Positions 1 to 9,467 are shown, counted from the first letter of the stretch. The stretch: 64,000 nucleotides of DNA from AP-15 sp963833745 (GCA_963833745.1 CAWHZD010000007.1:744001-808000); one strand, 5' to 3'. Numbers and translations: made by a program. The notes: generated from the sequence alone by a model not told the origin.

Positions 1-1854
1 GCCCTCCGGACCGATGTCGTTCATCGCGCGGGCGATCAGCACAAAGTGCATCGCGAAATTCGCGGCCAGATCCTCATAGGCCGGGTCGTGCGCCGCCAAC
101 TCGACCGCAATCTCGAGCATGTTCTGGGAATAAAGGGCCATCCATGCCGTGCCGTCGGCCTGCTCCAGATAGCCTCCCGTAGGCAATGGCGCGCTGCGGT
201 CGAAGACGCCGATGTTGTCGAGCCCGAGAAACCCCCCTTCGTAGAGGTTCCGGCCGTCGCGGTCCTTACGGTTTACCCACCAGCCGAAGTTCGACGCCAG
301 CTTGCCGAATACCCGCTTCAGGAAATCGAGATCGGTGTTCCCCCGCAATACCTGTTCGGTCCGGTAGAGAAAGATCGCGGCCCAGCCATGCACCGGCGGA
401 TTGACGTCGCTGAAGTTCCACTCATAGGCCGGGATCTGGCCAGTCGGGTGCAGGAAAGCCCCGATAAGCAAGAGGTCGAGCTGCTGTTTGGCGAAATCGA
501 TGTCGACGGTCGAGAGCGCCAGAGTGTGAAAGGCAAGATCCCAAGCGGCGAACCAGGGGTATTCCCACTTGTCCGGCATCGAGATGACATGACCGCTGAT
601 CATGTGGAACCAGTCGCGATTGCGCACCTGGAAGGTTTCATCCAGCAGCGGATCGGCCTTGTGTTCATCGAGCCATTTGTCGACATCGTAAAAGAAATAC
701 TGTTTGCCCCACATCATCCCGGCCAATGCCTGCCGCATCACATTGGCCGCATCATCGCCGACCCCAGCCGGTGTAATCGCCCGATAGAACGCGTCGGCCT
801 CATGCCGGCGCGCCTCGACGATTTGCGCGAACGGCGCGCCGAACGGGTCCTCGGCGCCGGGTGCGACGTTATTCAGCCGCAGCCGGATGATTGCGTTCGC
901 CTTGGCGCCGACGCGCAGCTGGTAGTGCGCGGCGGCCTTCGTCCCGGTGTTGCTGGGGTTGACCGCGTTCTGCCGGTCCGCCACCACATAGTCGTTGATC
1001 CCGTCCTTGACATAAGGTGTCGGATTGGAGGTGCCGAAGAGACGCTCGTTGTTGGTCTCGTTTTCGGTGAACAGCAGGCGTGGACTTCCTTCGCAATGCA
1101 GGAAATAGTCGCCGAGCAGCGCGTCTGCCGCAGCGATGGCGGCGCCTTTGTCCCCTGATGCATCTTTCAGCGACGGTTTCGGCTCGTCCGGCCACCATGT
1201 CCAGATGTTGCGGAACCACAGGGTCGGCAGCACGTGAACGACAGCCTCATCGGGTCCTCGATTGCATATGGTGATTTGGATCAACATGTCGGTGGGCGCG
1301 GCTTTAGCGTATTCGACGAAGACATCAAAATAGCGGTCTTCGTTGAATATGCCGGTATCAAGCAATTCGTACTCAGGATCGAGGCGATTGCGGTGTCGGT
1401 TGGTCTCTATCAAATTTACGTAAGGGTATTCCCCTTGCGGGTATTTGTATAAATATTTCATGTAGGAGTGGGTCGGTGTACTGTCGAGGTAGAAATAATA
1501 CTCTTTGACATCCTCGCCGTGATTGGCCTCGCTGTTGGTCAGGCCGTACATCCGTTCCTTGAGGATCGGATCCTTGCCGTTCCACAGCGCCAGCGAAAAG
1601 CACAATTTTTGATTGTCGTCGCTGATCCCGGCGAGGCCATCCTCGCCCCAGTGATAGGCGCGCGAGCGGGCTTGATCGTGGGTGAAATAGTCCCACGCAT
1701 TCCCGTCCTTACTGTAGTCCTCGCGGACCGTGCCCCACTGGCGCTCGCTGAGGTATGGTCCCCATTGCCGCCACGGCACCCCACTTTCCCGCGCCTCGTC
1801 CAAACGCAACTCCTCGGCGGTCCGTGCCGGTTTGGTGGTCGAGCTCATGGCCAT
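1..1854 (-). CDS. GH63-like glucosidase, 3' end cut by window edge
   Basis: This is the N-terminal 618 codons of a large glycosidase that runs off the left edge of the window, so its C-terminus is not seen. It reads MAMSSTTKPARTAEEL from an ATG at 1854; an in-frame ATG at 1848 is the alternative start. Around residues 15-100 it has the opening typical of bacterial GH63/MGH1-like 'glucosidase' proteins (WGPYLSERQWGTVREDYS, then AYHWGEDGLAGISDDNQ). The second half has the alpha/alpha-toroid catalytic region, with YPWFAAWDLAFH carrying the likely acid Asp. Family members are about 870-900 residues and hydrolyse alpha-glucosidic bonds. No signal peptide is visible, so it is probably cytoplasmic. 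The substrate is unknown. Confidence 0.85.
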   Translation of the reverse strand, partial: MAMSSTTKPARTAEELRLDEARESGVPWRQWGPYLSERQWGTVREDYSKDGNAWDYFTHDQARSRAYHWGEDGLAGISDDNQKLCFSLALWNGKDPILKERMYGLTNSEANHGEDVKEYYFYLDSTPTHSYMKYLYKYPQGEYPYVNLIETNRHRNRLDPEYELLDTGIFNEDRYFDVFVEYAKAAPTDMLIQITICNRGPDEAVVHVLPTLWFRNIWTWWPDEPKPSLKDASGDKGAAIAAADALLGDYFLHCEGSPRLLFTENETNNERLFGTSNPTPYVKDGINDYVVADRQNAVNPSNTGTKAAAHYQLRVGAKANAIIRLRLNNVAPGAEDPFGAPFAQIVEARRHEADAFYRAITPAGVGDDAANVMRQALAGMMWGKQYFFYDVDKWLDEHKADPLLDETFQVRNRDWFHMISGHVISMPDKWEYPWFAAWDLAFHTLALSTVDIDFAKQQLDLLLIGAFLHPTGQIPAYEWNFSDVNPPVHGWAAIFLYRTEQVLRGNTDLDFLKRVFGKLASNFGWWVNRKDRDGRNLYEGGFLGLDNIGVFDRSAPLPTGGYLEQADGTAWMALYSQNMLEIAVELAAHDPAYEDLAANFAMHFVLIARAMNDIGPEG

Positions 1855-1955
1855 GGTCTGCTCCCGCTTCACAACATCATACTAGCTAGCTGTCCCCGTT
1901 TGGACAGCGCCGGCCCGATGCTGCCGTCGGCAGCTCGACAACAACGCCAGGAAGC

Positions 1956-3005
1956 CTATCCCCAGACGAAGACGCGCTTCCAATCGTTCTTCATGCTGAT
2001 TACGTTCCAGCCCTTGGCTGTAGCCTCGTCTAACAAGGCCTGCGTAAAAGTGCCGACTTTGGTGTCGGGCAACCCGCCCGCCGGGCCGTAAGCGTATTCC
2101 CTCTGCGCATCGTCGTGATGGACCAGCATCTTCAACCGCGCGCCGGCGCCCGCGCCGGTCCATTCCAGCATCTCTTGATCGCCGGTGGAATTGCCGAAGG
2201 CAGCGTAGGGACGCTTGCCGATGAACAGGTCGATGCCGATCGCCTTGCCGTCGAAATTATCGTTGAAGAACAGCTTCGGAAGTCGCAGCAATTCGGGCTC
2301 GCCGTCCTTGATTTCGTATTTCGTGGCGATGCTGGAGCCGATGACCTTCTGTGTCGGGATGCCATAGACGCGCTGCCCGTATACGCGCACGAAATCCTGG
2401 CCACCGCCGGTGACGATGAACGTCTCGAACTGGTTGGCCCGCAGATAGTCAAGGACCTCGATCATCGGCTGATAGACCAGTTCAGTGTAGAGCCGTCTGA
2501 ACCTCGGATGCTTTGCTGTCGCCAGCCACTTGCCGGCAACCTCAAGAAACGCCGCCTGACTCATGCCCGCATGGGTTTCGAAGATAATCTTCGCCCAATC
2601 GCCCTCGCTGAGATGCACCAGCGCCAACATATCATTGGCGAGCACCGCCTTGTACGGCTCCTGGGTCTGCCATTCCGGGTGTTGCGGGGCCAATTCACGC
2701 ATGCGGTCGAGCGCGAACATTGCCTGGCTGTAGAGCGGATGCTCAACCCATAAGGTGCCGTCCTGATCGAAGGTCGCGATGCGGTCTTCCGGCGCCACGA
2801 AATTCTTGCTCGACGGGTCGGTGGTGGCGCGCACGAAATCGAGTATCGCCCGCTTCGCCGACCCGTCGTTCCACGAAGCCAGAACGCCGCCAGTGCCCTG
2901 CGTATTTACCGCGGCTGCGGCGACCAGCCCGGAAAGCGACGGAAGCGCCGCCGCACCGGCCAGCAGCCCGCGGCGGCTTAGACTGGTACGAACTGAAGTC
3001 TGCAT
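1956..3005 (-). CDS. Exported HAD-family hydrolase (Tat signal)
   Basis: A 349-residue haloacid-dehalogenase-like phosphohydrolase. The N-terminus SLSRRGLLAGAAALPSL is a twin-arginine type signal ending in a run of Ala, so the enzyme is probably periplasmic. HAD motif I is visible as ATFDQDGTLWVEHPL (the Asp nucleophile is the first D of DQDGT), motif II as FIVTGGG and motif III/IV near residues 245-280 (AFGNSTGDQEML). Such proteins are usually annotated as phosphoserine-phosphatase-like; the true substrate cannot be told from sequence. It lies just upstream (on the minus strand) of the glucosidase, with a gap of about 100 bases. Confidence 0.8.
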   Translation of the reverse strand: MQTSVRTSLSRRGLLAGAAALPSLSGLVAAAAVNTQGTGGVLASWNDGSAKRAILDFVRATTDPSSKNFVAPEDRIATFDQDGTLWVEHPLYSQAMFALDRMRELAPQHPEWQTQEPYKAVLANDMLALVHLSEGDWAKIIFETHAGMSQAAFLEVAGKWLATAKHPRFRRLYTELVYQPMIEVLDYLRANQFETFIVTGGGQDFVRVYGQRVYGIPTQKVIGSSIATKYEIKDGEPELLRLPKLFFNDNFDGKAIGIDLFIGKRPYAAFGNSTGDQEMLEWTGAGAGARLKMLVHHDDAQREYAYGPAGGLPDTKVGTFTQALLDEATAKGWNVISMKNDWKRVFVWG

Positions 3006-3037
3006 CCGAGGGTCCTACTGGAGATAGATAGTATCAG

Positions 3038-3295
3038 CTATCGCCCAATTGCTCCTTGATCTTGCAGGTGCTGCATACAGATCGCGTAGCATGGAGAAAT
3101 ATCTCCCGGGTTTTCTGCTCTGCATACCGTACATTTCTGGCCCGTGATCTCGGCCGCTCCCGCCGGGGTATTTGGATCAGGTGCGCTGCACCCGGCGAGA
3201 AGCACAGCCATCGTGATCAGAAGAAGGGCGGCCCCGGCCTTACCCCGGCTGGCGACCGATAATGGGTGGATCGAGTTCACGGTGTTTCCCTTCAT
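3038..3295 (-). CDS. Small Cys-rich lipoprotein
   Basis: An 85-residue protein starting MKGNTVNSIHPL. It has a hydrophobic segment ending in the lipobox LLAGC (Cys36), so it should be lipidated and anchored in the membrane. The mature part carries two Cys pairs (Cys55/Cys58 and Cys69/Cys73), which might bind a metal or form disulfides. The frame stays open upstream to 3565, but that stretch overlaps the 3' end of the methyltransferase gene and has no signal-like sequence, so the ATG at 3295 just before the signal peptide was chosen. I do not recognise the family. Confidence 0.6.
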   Translation of the reverse strand: MKGNTVNSIHPLSVASRGKAGAALLLITMAVLLAGCSAPDPNTPAGAAEITGQKCTVCRAENPGDISPCYAICMQHLQDQGAIGR

Positions 3296-3410
3296 CGCTG
3301 GCCGCAGGGTAGATAGAGGCCCGGAGCAACTCCTCAGTTGCGGACGCCACCAACTGTGGTCTGGACCAAAAGCTTGCATCCTTGTACCGATTTGGCGGGA
3401 GACACCGGCT

Positions 3411-4724
3411 TCAACCTCGGTCGTCCGTTGCACGGCAATCCCCTGCCAGGGCGCCGACACCGACGCCGGTGATCTTGCCTGCCGCGTCGAATACGATCTG
3501 ATCGTACTGCCAGAGACGTTCGAAATATCCGCGAGCATGCCCCTCGGCGACCGCCTCCGTGGCAATCCGCAGGATCTCGTCGATCGAGCGGCTGCCGTCG
3601 ATTGACGCGAAAAGTCGTTCCTGTGCCGAATCGATGGGCAGCGCCAAATCAGGGTAGGTGTGCGCGCGATTGATCAGAACGGCCGCGCAACCGGGGGGCG
3701 CGCGGTCCCGGATGCACAGGGTCCACGGCAGACGCAGCGGAACGTAGCCCCGCCAGGCGTCGCCGTCGAATTTGATCGGCTGGCTTTCGCCGCGGCGATC
3801 GTCGCGATAGGCGATGAAGCTGTGCTTGGTCATGGTCCCGCGCAACAGCTCGACCGCGGCGTGCTGCGATTGCGGCGAAAGCCCCGCGAGAGGCGCGGCG
3901 TGCGGCGTGCGTGCGACGGCCCCGCACTGCGGCAGATAGGGAGCCTGCTCGAACCAGCGCCCAAAGGACACGCCGCATCGCTCTAGCCAGGCATAGAGCT
4001 GCGGCACGGTATAGGCGCGATCCTGAGGGTGCAGCAGCGCGTCAGCGAGCGCGTCCCGGCGGGTGAAATCCTTCGCTCGCCGCGCCACGCCAGCGATCGG
4101 ATGGTCGGGCGAGAGCGCACCGATCGTGGCGCCGAGGTCGCGCAGCTCCCCCTCCGCAGCGCCGACCCCGAGCAAGCGGCAATACTCCTGCATCATGTAA
4201 ATGCCGGCACGCCCATATGCGGCATAGACCATCAGCTGCATCGCGCCGTCGGGAGCAAGGACGTTGCGCAGCGACCGAAGGCCGAGATCCGGATCGGGCA
4301 GGTGGTGGAGCACGCCGGTGCATACGATCTGGTCAAACATCTGGCCGAGCTCTCCGACCCGCTCGATCGCCAACCGATGGAGTTTGAGGTTTCGCAGGCC
4401 ATATTTTTGCTGAAGATCGCGGGTGTGACGCAGGCTGGTTTCGCTGACGTCGATTGCCGTCACCCGGGCGTCAGGCTCCCGCAACGCATGGATGGCGCCC
4501 TGCGAGGTACCGCAACCGGCCACCAGGATCGCTCGATTTGCCCGTTGGGTTTCCGTCGGCCACAGCAGAAGGGACAGCGCCCGGCGCCGATCCGGGTTGC
4601 GATAGAGCTCGCGGTGCCGATCGAGGTCGACGATCGGCGCCGGATACGGGTGGCTCTCGTAGAAAGCGCGCACCGCATCGGCTGGATCGGTGGGTGCCGG
4701 CGTTCTAGTGTCGTTCTGAGCCAT
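3411..4724 (-). CDS. Class I SAM-dependent methyltransferase
   Basis: A 437-residue protein whose first half is a Rossmann-fold methyltransferase. Motif I is AILVAGCGTSQGAIHAL, the acidic motif II residue is in VTAIDVSETSL, and the later motif is IVCTGVLHHLPDPDLGL, typical of methyltransferase domain 11/12 proteins. The C-terminal about 180 residues are less conserved and may select the substrate. Proteins of this layout are known in Alphaproteobacteria without an assigned substrate. The start ATG at 4724 lies 10 bases past the stop of the upstream DUF4239 gene, so the two are likely co-transcribed. Confidence 0.8.
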   Translation of the reverse strand: MAQNDTRTPAPTDPADAVRAFYESHPYPAPIVDLDRHRELYRNPDRRRALSLLLWPTETQRANRAILVAGCGTSQGAIHALREPDARVTAIDVSETSLRHTRDLQQKYGLRNLKLHRLAIERVGELGQMFDQIVCTGVLHHLPDPDLGLRSLRNVLAPDGAMQLMVYAAYGRAGIYMMQEYCRLLGVGAAEGELRDLGATIGALSPDHPIAGVARRAKDFTRRDALADALLHPQDRAYTVPQLYAWLERCGVSFGRWFEQAPYLPQCGAVARTPHAAPLAGLSPQSQHAAVELLRGTMTKHSFIAYRDDRRGESQPIKFDGDAWRGYVPLRLPWTLCIRDRAPPGCAAVLINRAHTYPDLALPIDSAQERLFASIDGSRSIDEILRIATEAVAEGHARGYFERLWQYDQIVFDAAGKITGVGVGALAGDCRATDDRG

Positions 4725-4734
4725 GCGCGCACGC

Positions 4735-5538
4735 TTACCGCGGCGGACTGGGTGCGAAGCCTTGGATCGTCCACTTTAGCGGCGCGGAGTCGACATGGAT
4801 GAACCCAGCGCTCGGCTGGTTGAAGTCGACGATCATCGCCATAGCGCCACTCATCATCAGGAGCAGGAGTAGCGCCAGCACCAGCTGCTTGCGGCCGGCC
4901 AGCCCCATCTGATAGCCCAGTGCGCCGACGGCGAGCACTGCGCCGAGCAGCAACCCCAACATCGTTTCGGTTGGAACTCGGCTCTCCATCGAATACCGCT
5001 GCACAAGCTCGGCGTCGAACATGTCGTTGAGCGAGGACACGAGTTGCGAGGCCAGGGGCGCCGGCATCGCCGCCAACAGCGGAAGTGTACGCTGCCAGAG
5101 CTCGTTCTGTAGCGTGTTGGCATGCGCCAGCGCCCCCGTGGCGGCGTCTGGGCTCGCCGCTTCGAGGTAAGCGAGCCGAGCGCGTGCATACTCCTCGATC
5201 AGCCCGGCGATCGGGTTCCCCGATGTGCCGGCAAGTCCCGTGCGAAGCCAGGCCGTGCCAATCGTGTTGGCTTCGTCGAGGGTCGCGTGGCGGCGCGCCT
5301 CAAACCGATCCTGAGCGATGCCGATCGTCACAGCCAAAGTGAATGCGACAAATCCCAGCATGCCGGTCGTCAGGGTAGAAACACCGGCATTTTGGCTGTC
5401 GGGTAATGTCGCCCCGCGGACCCGTAGTCGCCCGATTTGGAAGCCGACCTCACCCGCCAACGCGAGCAGCGCAAAAACGAAGAGGGCGAACGCGCCGATG
5501 CCAAACTCAATGACCTCTCGCAAAAGGCGTATCATCAT
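4735..5538 (-). CDS. DUF4239 (bestrophin-like) membrane protein
   Basis: A 267-residue inner-membrane protein. There is one transmembrane helix near the N-terminus (IGAFALFVFALLALAGEVGF), a second around residues 55-75, a long soluble segment with EARRHATLDEANTIGTAWLR, and two closely spaced helices near the C-terminus. EA..NTIGTAWLRT is the hallmark of the DUF4239/bestrophin-like family. The function is unknown; a channel role is only suggested by the domain name. The start has two consecutive ATG codons (5538, 5535). Confidence 0.75.
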   Translation of the reverse strand: MMIRLLREVIEFGIGAFALFVFALLALAGEVGFQIGRLRVRGATLPDSQNAGVSTLTTGMLGFVAFTLAVTIGIAQDRFEARRHATLDEANTIGTAWLRTGLAGTSGNPIAGLIEEYARARLAYLEAASPDAATGALAHANTLQNELWQRTLPLLAAMPAPLASQLVSSLNDMFDAELVQRYSMESRVPTETMLGLLLGAVLAVGALGYQMGLAGRKQLVLALLLLLMMSGAMAMIVDFNQPSAGFIHVDSAPLKWTIQGFAPSPPR

Positions 5539-5889
5539 GGACCACTCAACCTTGTCAGGATTAGCGTGTCACTCTTTGCTTCCACCAACCTCCCTATCCG
5601 ACCCAGACGATTGGATGCGTGAGGCATGCACAGCCAAGCGAGCCGATCGGTTAGGCTTGCTGGTAGGCGTCTCGCAAACATGCTCGCCGCATCCCGGCCT
5701 AGCGCTTATGCGCCTAATGAGGCCTGGGGCGACCTCGGGGCTGACGGCGGGTCACCCGAAACAAAGCACCAATCACCCAAGGCTTCGGCATCAGCAGCCC
5801 GACTGCGGCTGCGCCGATCGCGAGCGTGTGCTCCCCTTAGATATCTTGGTTCCGCTTCGCTAAAATTGGTTTATTGACCACCAACAGCT
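5539..5889. other. Intergenic stretch, no gene seen
   Basis: About 350 bases between two minus-strand genes. Only short unconvincing frames are present. It presumably holds the promoter of the DUF4239 gene. I see no clear hairpin plus T-run terminator. Confidence 0.5.
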
Positions 5890-6363
5890 TTAATTGTAGG
5901 GATAGTATTGATAGGGTGGTGGCGGTGGATAATAGGCAGAGGAAGCGGCGGCGGCACTGGTCGCCATCGCTGCTACACCGACGCCGACCGCAGCGCCCGC
6001 AGCGACACCGCCCCAGTTGGGACCGTAATACCCGCCGCCGCTGACTGAGACGTTGCGGTTCACATTCACGTTTCGATTTACATTCACGTTACGGTTCGCT
6101 GAAAAATTTCGGTTGGCCGACACGTCGCGGTGAAAGTTGGCGCTGTCGAAATTGCCGCGGTTGACGCTGCCGCGGTTGGCGCTGCCGCGGTTGAAGTTGC
6201 CACCACCCCGGCGCTGCACCAGTACCAATGGCGCGCCCTCCCTGGCGCCGGCCGCTGTGCCAAAAACCTGGGTCGTAATGCCGCCCCACCCGGATGATGG
6301 GGCGGCCAATGCCGGGGCCGCCAGCAACGCGACAGGCACGATGTAGAGCGCTAGTTTGTTCAT
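5890..6363 (-). CDS. Secreted Asn/Arg-rich repeat protein
   Basis: A 157-residue protein with a clean signal peptide (MNKLALYIVPVALLAAPALA). The middle is low-complexity: five-residue units of the NRGSA/NRGSV type (DNA 6155-6200) are followed by six-residue NRNVNV units repeated about three times (DNA 6048-6110). A Gly/Ala-rich hydrophobic segment (about residues 110-145) then leads to a tail of Pro, Tyr and Asn (YYPPPPPYQYYPYN). It is likely a periplasmic or surface protein of unknown role. Similar Asn-rich secreted proteins with Gly/Ala tails occur in rhizobia. It is the last gene of the block that contains the sulfatase; only 12 bases separate it from the gene upstream. Confidence 0.7.
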   Translation of the reverse strand: MNKLALYIVPVALLAAPALAAPSSGWGGITTQVFGTAAGAREGAPLVLVQRRGGGNFNRGSANRGSVNRGNFDSANFHRDVSANRNFSANRNVNVNRNVNVNRNVSVSGGGYYGPNWGGVAAGAAVGVGVAAMATSAAAASSAYYPPPPPYQYYPYN

Positions 6364-6375
6364 CGGTGGCCTTCC

Positions 6376-6807
6376 TCACTTGCCGAGATATTTGGCCTGG
6401 ATCTGCTTCCAGCCTTCGATTGCCTGGCCGCAGCCGGCCTTGTCGAACGGGTTTCCGGAGCCGTAACCGAGGGCGCCGACAAAGTTAAAGGCGGCCCTTA
6501 GTCCGAAATGGACGGCGATCTGGTCGGCCAGCTCCATCGCCCGTGATATCTGCGCTTGCTTATCCGCATCGGGCGAGCATTGGACTACTTGCCCGGCCAT
6601 TACGCCAACTCGGCGCAGCCCGGTTAGAAAAGATTGATCGGCATCGGGCGGCGTCGGCACGTTACTACCCGGAGCGGCAGGCGTGGCCGTGGCAGGTCCG
6701 GGCGCGGGTGCGGCAGGCGCGGTCGGCGGGGTTTGGGCGAACACCGTACCAGCCAACATCAAGCTGGGGAGCATAAACAGGGCTAATCGCGGGTAGGACA
6801 ATCTCAT
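6376..6807 (-). CDS. Secreted protein of unknown function
   Basis: A 143-residue protein with a signal peptide (LALFMLPSLMLAGTVFAQ), a Pro/Ala-rich linker (residues 26-55) and a compact C-terminal domain of about 85 residues with three Cys (one in VVQCSPDADKQAQ, one in AGCGQ). I do not recognise the domain. It is probably periplasmic. It sits between the DUF1622 gene and the Asn-rich gene in the same direction. Confidence 0.6.
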   Translation of the reverse strand: MRLSYPRLALFMLPSLMLAGTVFAQTPPTAPAAPAPGPATATPAAPGSNVPTPPDADQSFLTGLRRVGVMAGQVVQCSPDADKQAQISRAMELADQIAVHFGLRAAFNFVGALGYGSGNPFDKAGCGQAIEGWKQIQAKYLGK

Positions 6808-6895
6808 CGGTTTTGCCTTTCAAAATGCCGCCGCTATCGATAGCGCGCCACGCGACGGAAGGTGAGACGGATCTCGAAGCCGGAATTTCTGTGCG

Positions 6896-7288
6896 TCATC
6901 GCGGATCGGCGGCTTCGCCGTCTGCTCCGACCCGACCGGCGCCGGGCCGCTCGCTGCCGCCGTTGCGAAGCTCGGCCAGGTCGCGTTCGAGGAAAAAGTT
7001 GAGGAAAGTGCGGATCACCGCGACCGCTCCGAGCTGTCCGACCTCCTGCCAGGTTGGGGCTATCGAGGTCTCGATGATGTCGGCCGCCAACTGGAACGTG
7101 AGGCCGGCAACAAGCCAGCGTCCGTAGCGCACCAGGATTTCGCGGAAGCGGATATGCGCCGGCGCGGGAAACGCCGTCCATAGCCCGGTGAAGAATGCTT
7201 CGATCGTTCCGATGACAATCACGATCAACGCCATCGCATCGATGACGACGACGACGTCTTTCGTAACGAGATGGAGCCATTCCTCCAT
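6896..7288 (-). CDS. DUF1622 membrane protein
   Basis: A 130-residue protein starting MEEWLHLVTKDVVVVIDAMA, placed at 7288 because GAGGAGG lies seven bases upstream. It has a hydrophobic N-terminal helix, the family sequence IRFREILVRYGRWLVAGL and a second membrane stretch (FQLAADIIETSIAPTW). DUF1622 proteins are small inner-membrane proteins of unknown role. The C-terminal 25 residues are polar. It follows the sulfatase at a distance of 69 bases. Confidence 0.8.
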   Translation of the reverse strand: MEEWLHLVTKDVVVVIDAMALIVIVIGTIEAFFTGLWTAFPAPAHIRFREILVRYGRWLVAGLTFQLAADIIETSIAPTWQEVGQLGAVAVIRTFLNFFLERDLAELRNGGSERPGAGRVGADGEAADPR

Positions 7289-7357
7289 CGGCCCTCCTCG
7301 CAACCGCAGGGGCGGCCGGCGCAACAATCCCCGGCCGCCCTGTCCGGTTCGGCTGGG

Positions 7358-8905
7358 TTACGAGTGTTTGTTTTCCTGGAGGCTCCGGAGCACGTCGTCG
7401 AGGTTGAAGCTAGCGGCCTTCTGGCGTTGCGGATAGTCCCTGAATGTGGCGAGGAACTCCCCGATGTAGGCCTGCGCCGGCACCAGCAGGTAGACGTGAT
7501 CGACAAGCCAATCGTAGTAGGTGATCGACGTGATGTCGGCGCGCTCGAAGGGATCGGTGCGGAGATTAAACATCTTTGGGACGCGAAGCGTGACGAACGG
7601 CTCGGACCAGACCCGCATCGTGCCGGGCTGCCGCTGTTCCGCGAACACGATCTTCCAATTGTCGTACCGCAGGGCCACGACCTGCTGGTCGTCGTTGCAG
7701 TAAATAAACGACAGCCGCGGGCTCTTCTCCGCTTCACCGGTCAGATACGGCACCAAATTATGGCCGTCGAGATGGACCTTATAGGTCATGTCGCCGATCG
7801 AGTGGCCCTTTAAGAGCTTGCCGGTAACATCCGGGTCGCCGGCCATGGCCACAAATGTCGGCAGCCAGTCGTGATGCGCTACGATCTCGTTCGACACGCT
7901 GCCCGGCTTGATCTTGCCCGGCCAGCGCACCACGCACGGCACCCGGAAGGCACCCTCCCAGTTGGTGTTCTTCTCATTGCGGAACGGGGTCATCGCCCCA
8001 TCGGGCCAGGAAAACATATTTGGGCCGTTATCGGTGCTGTACATGACAAAGGTGTTGTCGGCGACGCCGGCATCGTCGAGCGCTTTCAGCACGGCGCCGA
8101 CGTTCTTGTCGTGGTCGATCATCACGTCGTGGTATTCGCTCTGCCAGCGGCCCGACTGGCCCCGGCTCTCCGGTTTGACATGCGTGCGCAGATGCATGTG
8201 GGTGAAATTGACCCAGAGAAAGAACGGCTGTCCGGCCTGCGCCTGACGCTTGATGAAAGCGGCAGAACGGTCGGCGATATCGTCGTCGATCGTTTCCATA
8301 CGCTTCTTGGTCAGGGGGCCGGTGTCGTGGACGGTCTGCCTGCCCAGCCTGCCGAAGCGCGGGTCGACCGTCGCGTCGTCGGTGTCGGTGGCCTTGCACT
8401 CCAGGACGCCGCGCGGACCGAACCTCTCGCGAAAGTGAGGAAAATCCGCACCGCTCGGGTAATCGGGCAGCTCCGGCTCCTCCTCCGCGTTCAGATGGTA
8501 CAGATTGCCGTAGAACTCGTCGAAACCGTGCACCGTCGGCAGATATTCGTTGCGGTCGCCGAGGTGGTTCTTGCCAATCTGCGCGGTCGCATAGCCCAAC
8601 GGCTTGAGCAGCCCGGCGATGGTCGGGTCTTCCTTGTGCAGACCAACGGTGGCGGCGGGCAGGCCGACTTTCGTCAAGCCGGTGCGCAATCCGTGCTGGC
8701 CGGTGATGAACGAGGCCCGTCCAGCGGTGCAGCTCTGCTCGGCGTAACAGTCGGTGAAGCGCACGCCCTCCTGGGCGATGCGGTCGATGTTGGGCGTGCG
8801 GTAGCCCATCAACCCGTCGCTGTAGCAACTCAAATTGGTGATGCCGATATCATCGCCCCAGATGACGACGATGTTCGGCTTGGCGGCTGCTCTGGATCTG
8901 GCCAT
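7358..8905 (-). CDS. Arylsulfatase, formylglycine-dependent, cytoplasmic
   Basis: A 515-residue sulfatase. The first metal-binding Asp pair is in IWGDDIGITNLS (residues 18/19). The activation motif is CTAGR at residues 59-63, where Cys59 would be turned into formylglycine. FMYSTDNGPNMFSWPDG carries the second metal site. There is no signal peptide, so the enzyme is predicted to stay in the cytoplasm, unlike many periplasmic sulfatases. A strong AAAGGAG lies upstream of the ATG. The gene for its probable activator, a formylglycine-generating enzyme, is about 1.1 kb upstream in the same direction. The sulfate ester hydrolysed is unknown. Confidence 0.9.
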   Translation of the reverse strand: MARSRAAAKPNIVVIWGDDIGITNLSCYSDGLMGYRTPNIDRIAQEGVRFTDCYAEQSCTAGRASFITGQHGLRTGLTKVGLPAATVGLHKEDPTIAGLLKPLGYATAQIGKNHLGDRNEYLPTVHGFDEFYGNLYHLNAEEEPELPDYPSGADFPHFRERFGPRGVLECKATDTDDATVDPRFGRLGRQTVHDTGPLTKKRMETIDDDIADRSAAFIKRQAQAGQPFFLWVNFTHMHLRTHVKPESRGQSGRWQSEYHDVMIDHDKNVGAVLKALDDAGVADNTFVMYSTDNGPNMFSWPDGAMTPFRNEKNTNWEGAFRVPCVVRWPGKIKPGSVSNEIVAHHDWLPTFVAMAGDPDVTGKLLKGHSIGDMTYKVHLDGHNLVPYLTGEAEKSPRLSFIYCNDDQQVVALRYDNWKIVFAEQRQPGTMRVWSEPFVTLRVPKMFNLRTDPFERADITSITYYDWLVDHVYLLVPAQAYIGEFLATFRDYPQRQKAASFNLDDVLRSLQENKHS

Positions 8906-8974
8906 CTCGATCTCCTTTCGTTGGTCGCGTGGTTTCGAACGTGCGCATTGATTTCGGTTGCTTGGCTTGGGCGG

Positions 8975-9430
8975 CTAGGCGAGGCGAAACAGGACGGCAA
9001 AGAAGGCGAACAGGCCGATGAAGATGAGGAGGATGGCGACTGCCATGACCGGCGAGTGCATTTTCTCCGTTGTCGCGCCGGCCCTCATTCCGGCGATTGG
9101 CGTGAACGAGCCGCCCCACAGGTAGCGAACCGTCCACCAGTACTGCCAAAGCGAGATGACGAGGGCCAGGATGCCGCACGAAATCAGCGCCAGCCCCAAA
9201 TATTCCGGAGCGGTTGGAAGATACGCGGCGCGGGCGCCAGGGATATCTTGCAGGTGGTTGAAGTATTGGACGATTGCGAAGCCGAAGCCGATCAGCGCCA
9301 CGGCGGTGCGCTGCCATGACATCATCGTGCGTTCGACGCTGAGGCGGGTGCGGATCCAGCCGAAATGACTGTCTGCCGTTGCCCTTACTTCAAACCTGCT
9401 CGCGCTCGTGGCGGTGGGTGAATTTGCCAT
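8975..9430 (-). CDS. DUF202 (YidH-like) membrane protein
   Basis: A 151-residue protein with the DUF202 opening (RTRLSVERTMMSWQRTAVAL), a first membrane helix right after it, a second around residues 80-98 (YLGLALISCGILALVISL) and a third at the C-terminus (VAILLIFIGLFAFFAVLF). DUF202/YidH proteins are small inner-membrane proteins of unknown function. It lies between the sulfatase and another small membrane protein gene in one run of minus-strand genes. Confidence 0.8.
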   Translation of the reverse strand: MANSPTATSASRFEVRATADSHFGWIRTRLSVERTMMSWQRTAVALIGFGFAIVQYFNHLQDIPGARAAYLPTAPEYLGLALISCGILALVISLWQYWWTVRYLWGGSFTPIAGMRAGATTEKMHSPVMAVAILLIFIGLFAFFAVLFRLA

Positions 9431-9467
9431 GCCGGTGCCCTTTTACTGACTGTTCATGGCCGCGTTC

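Noticed and set aside
46..1158. Plus-strand frame of 370 codons
   Set aside because: It lies antisense to the glucosidase, which has clear family homology; the plus-strand translation has none.
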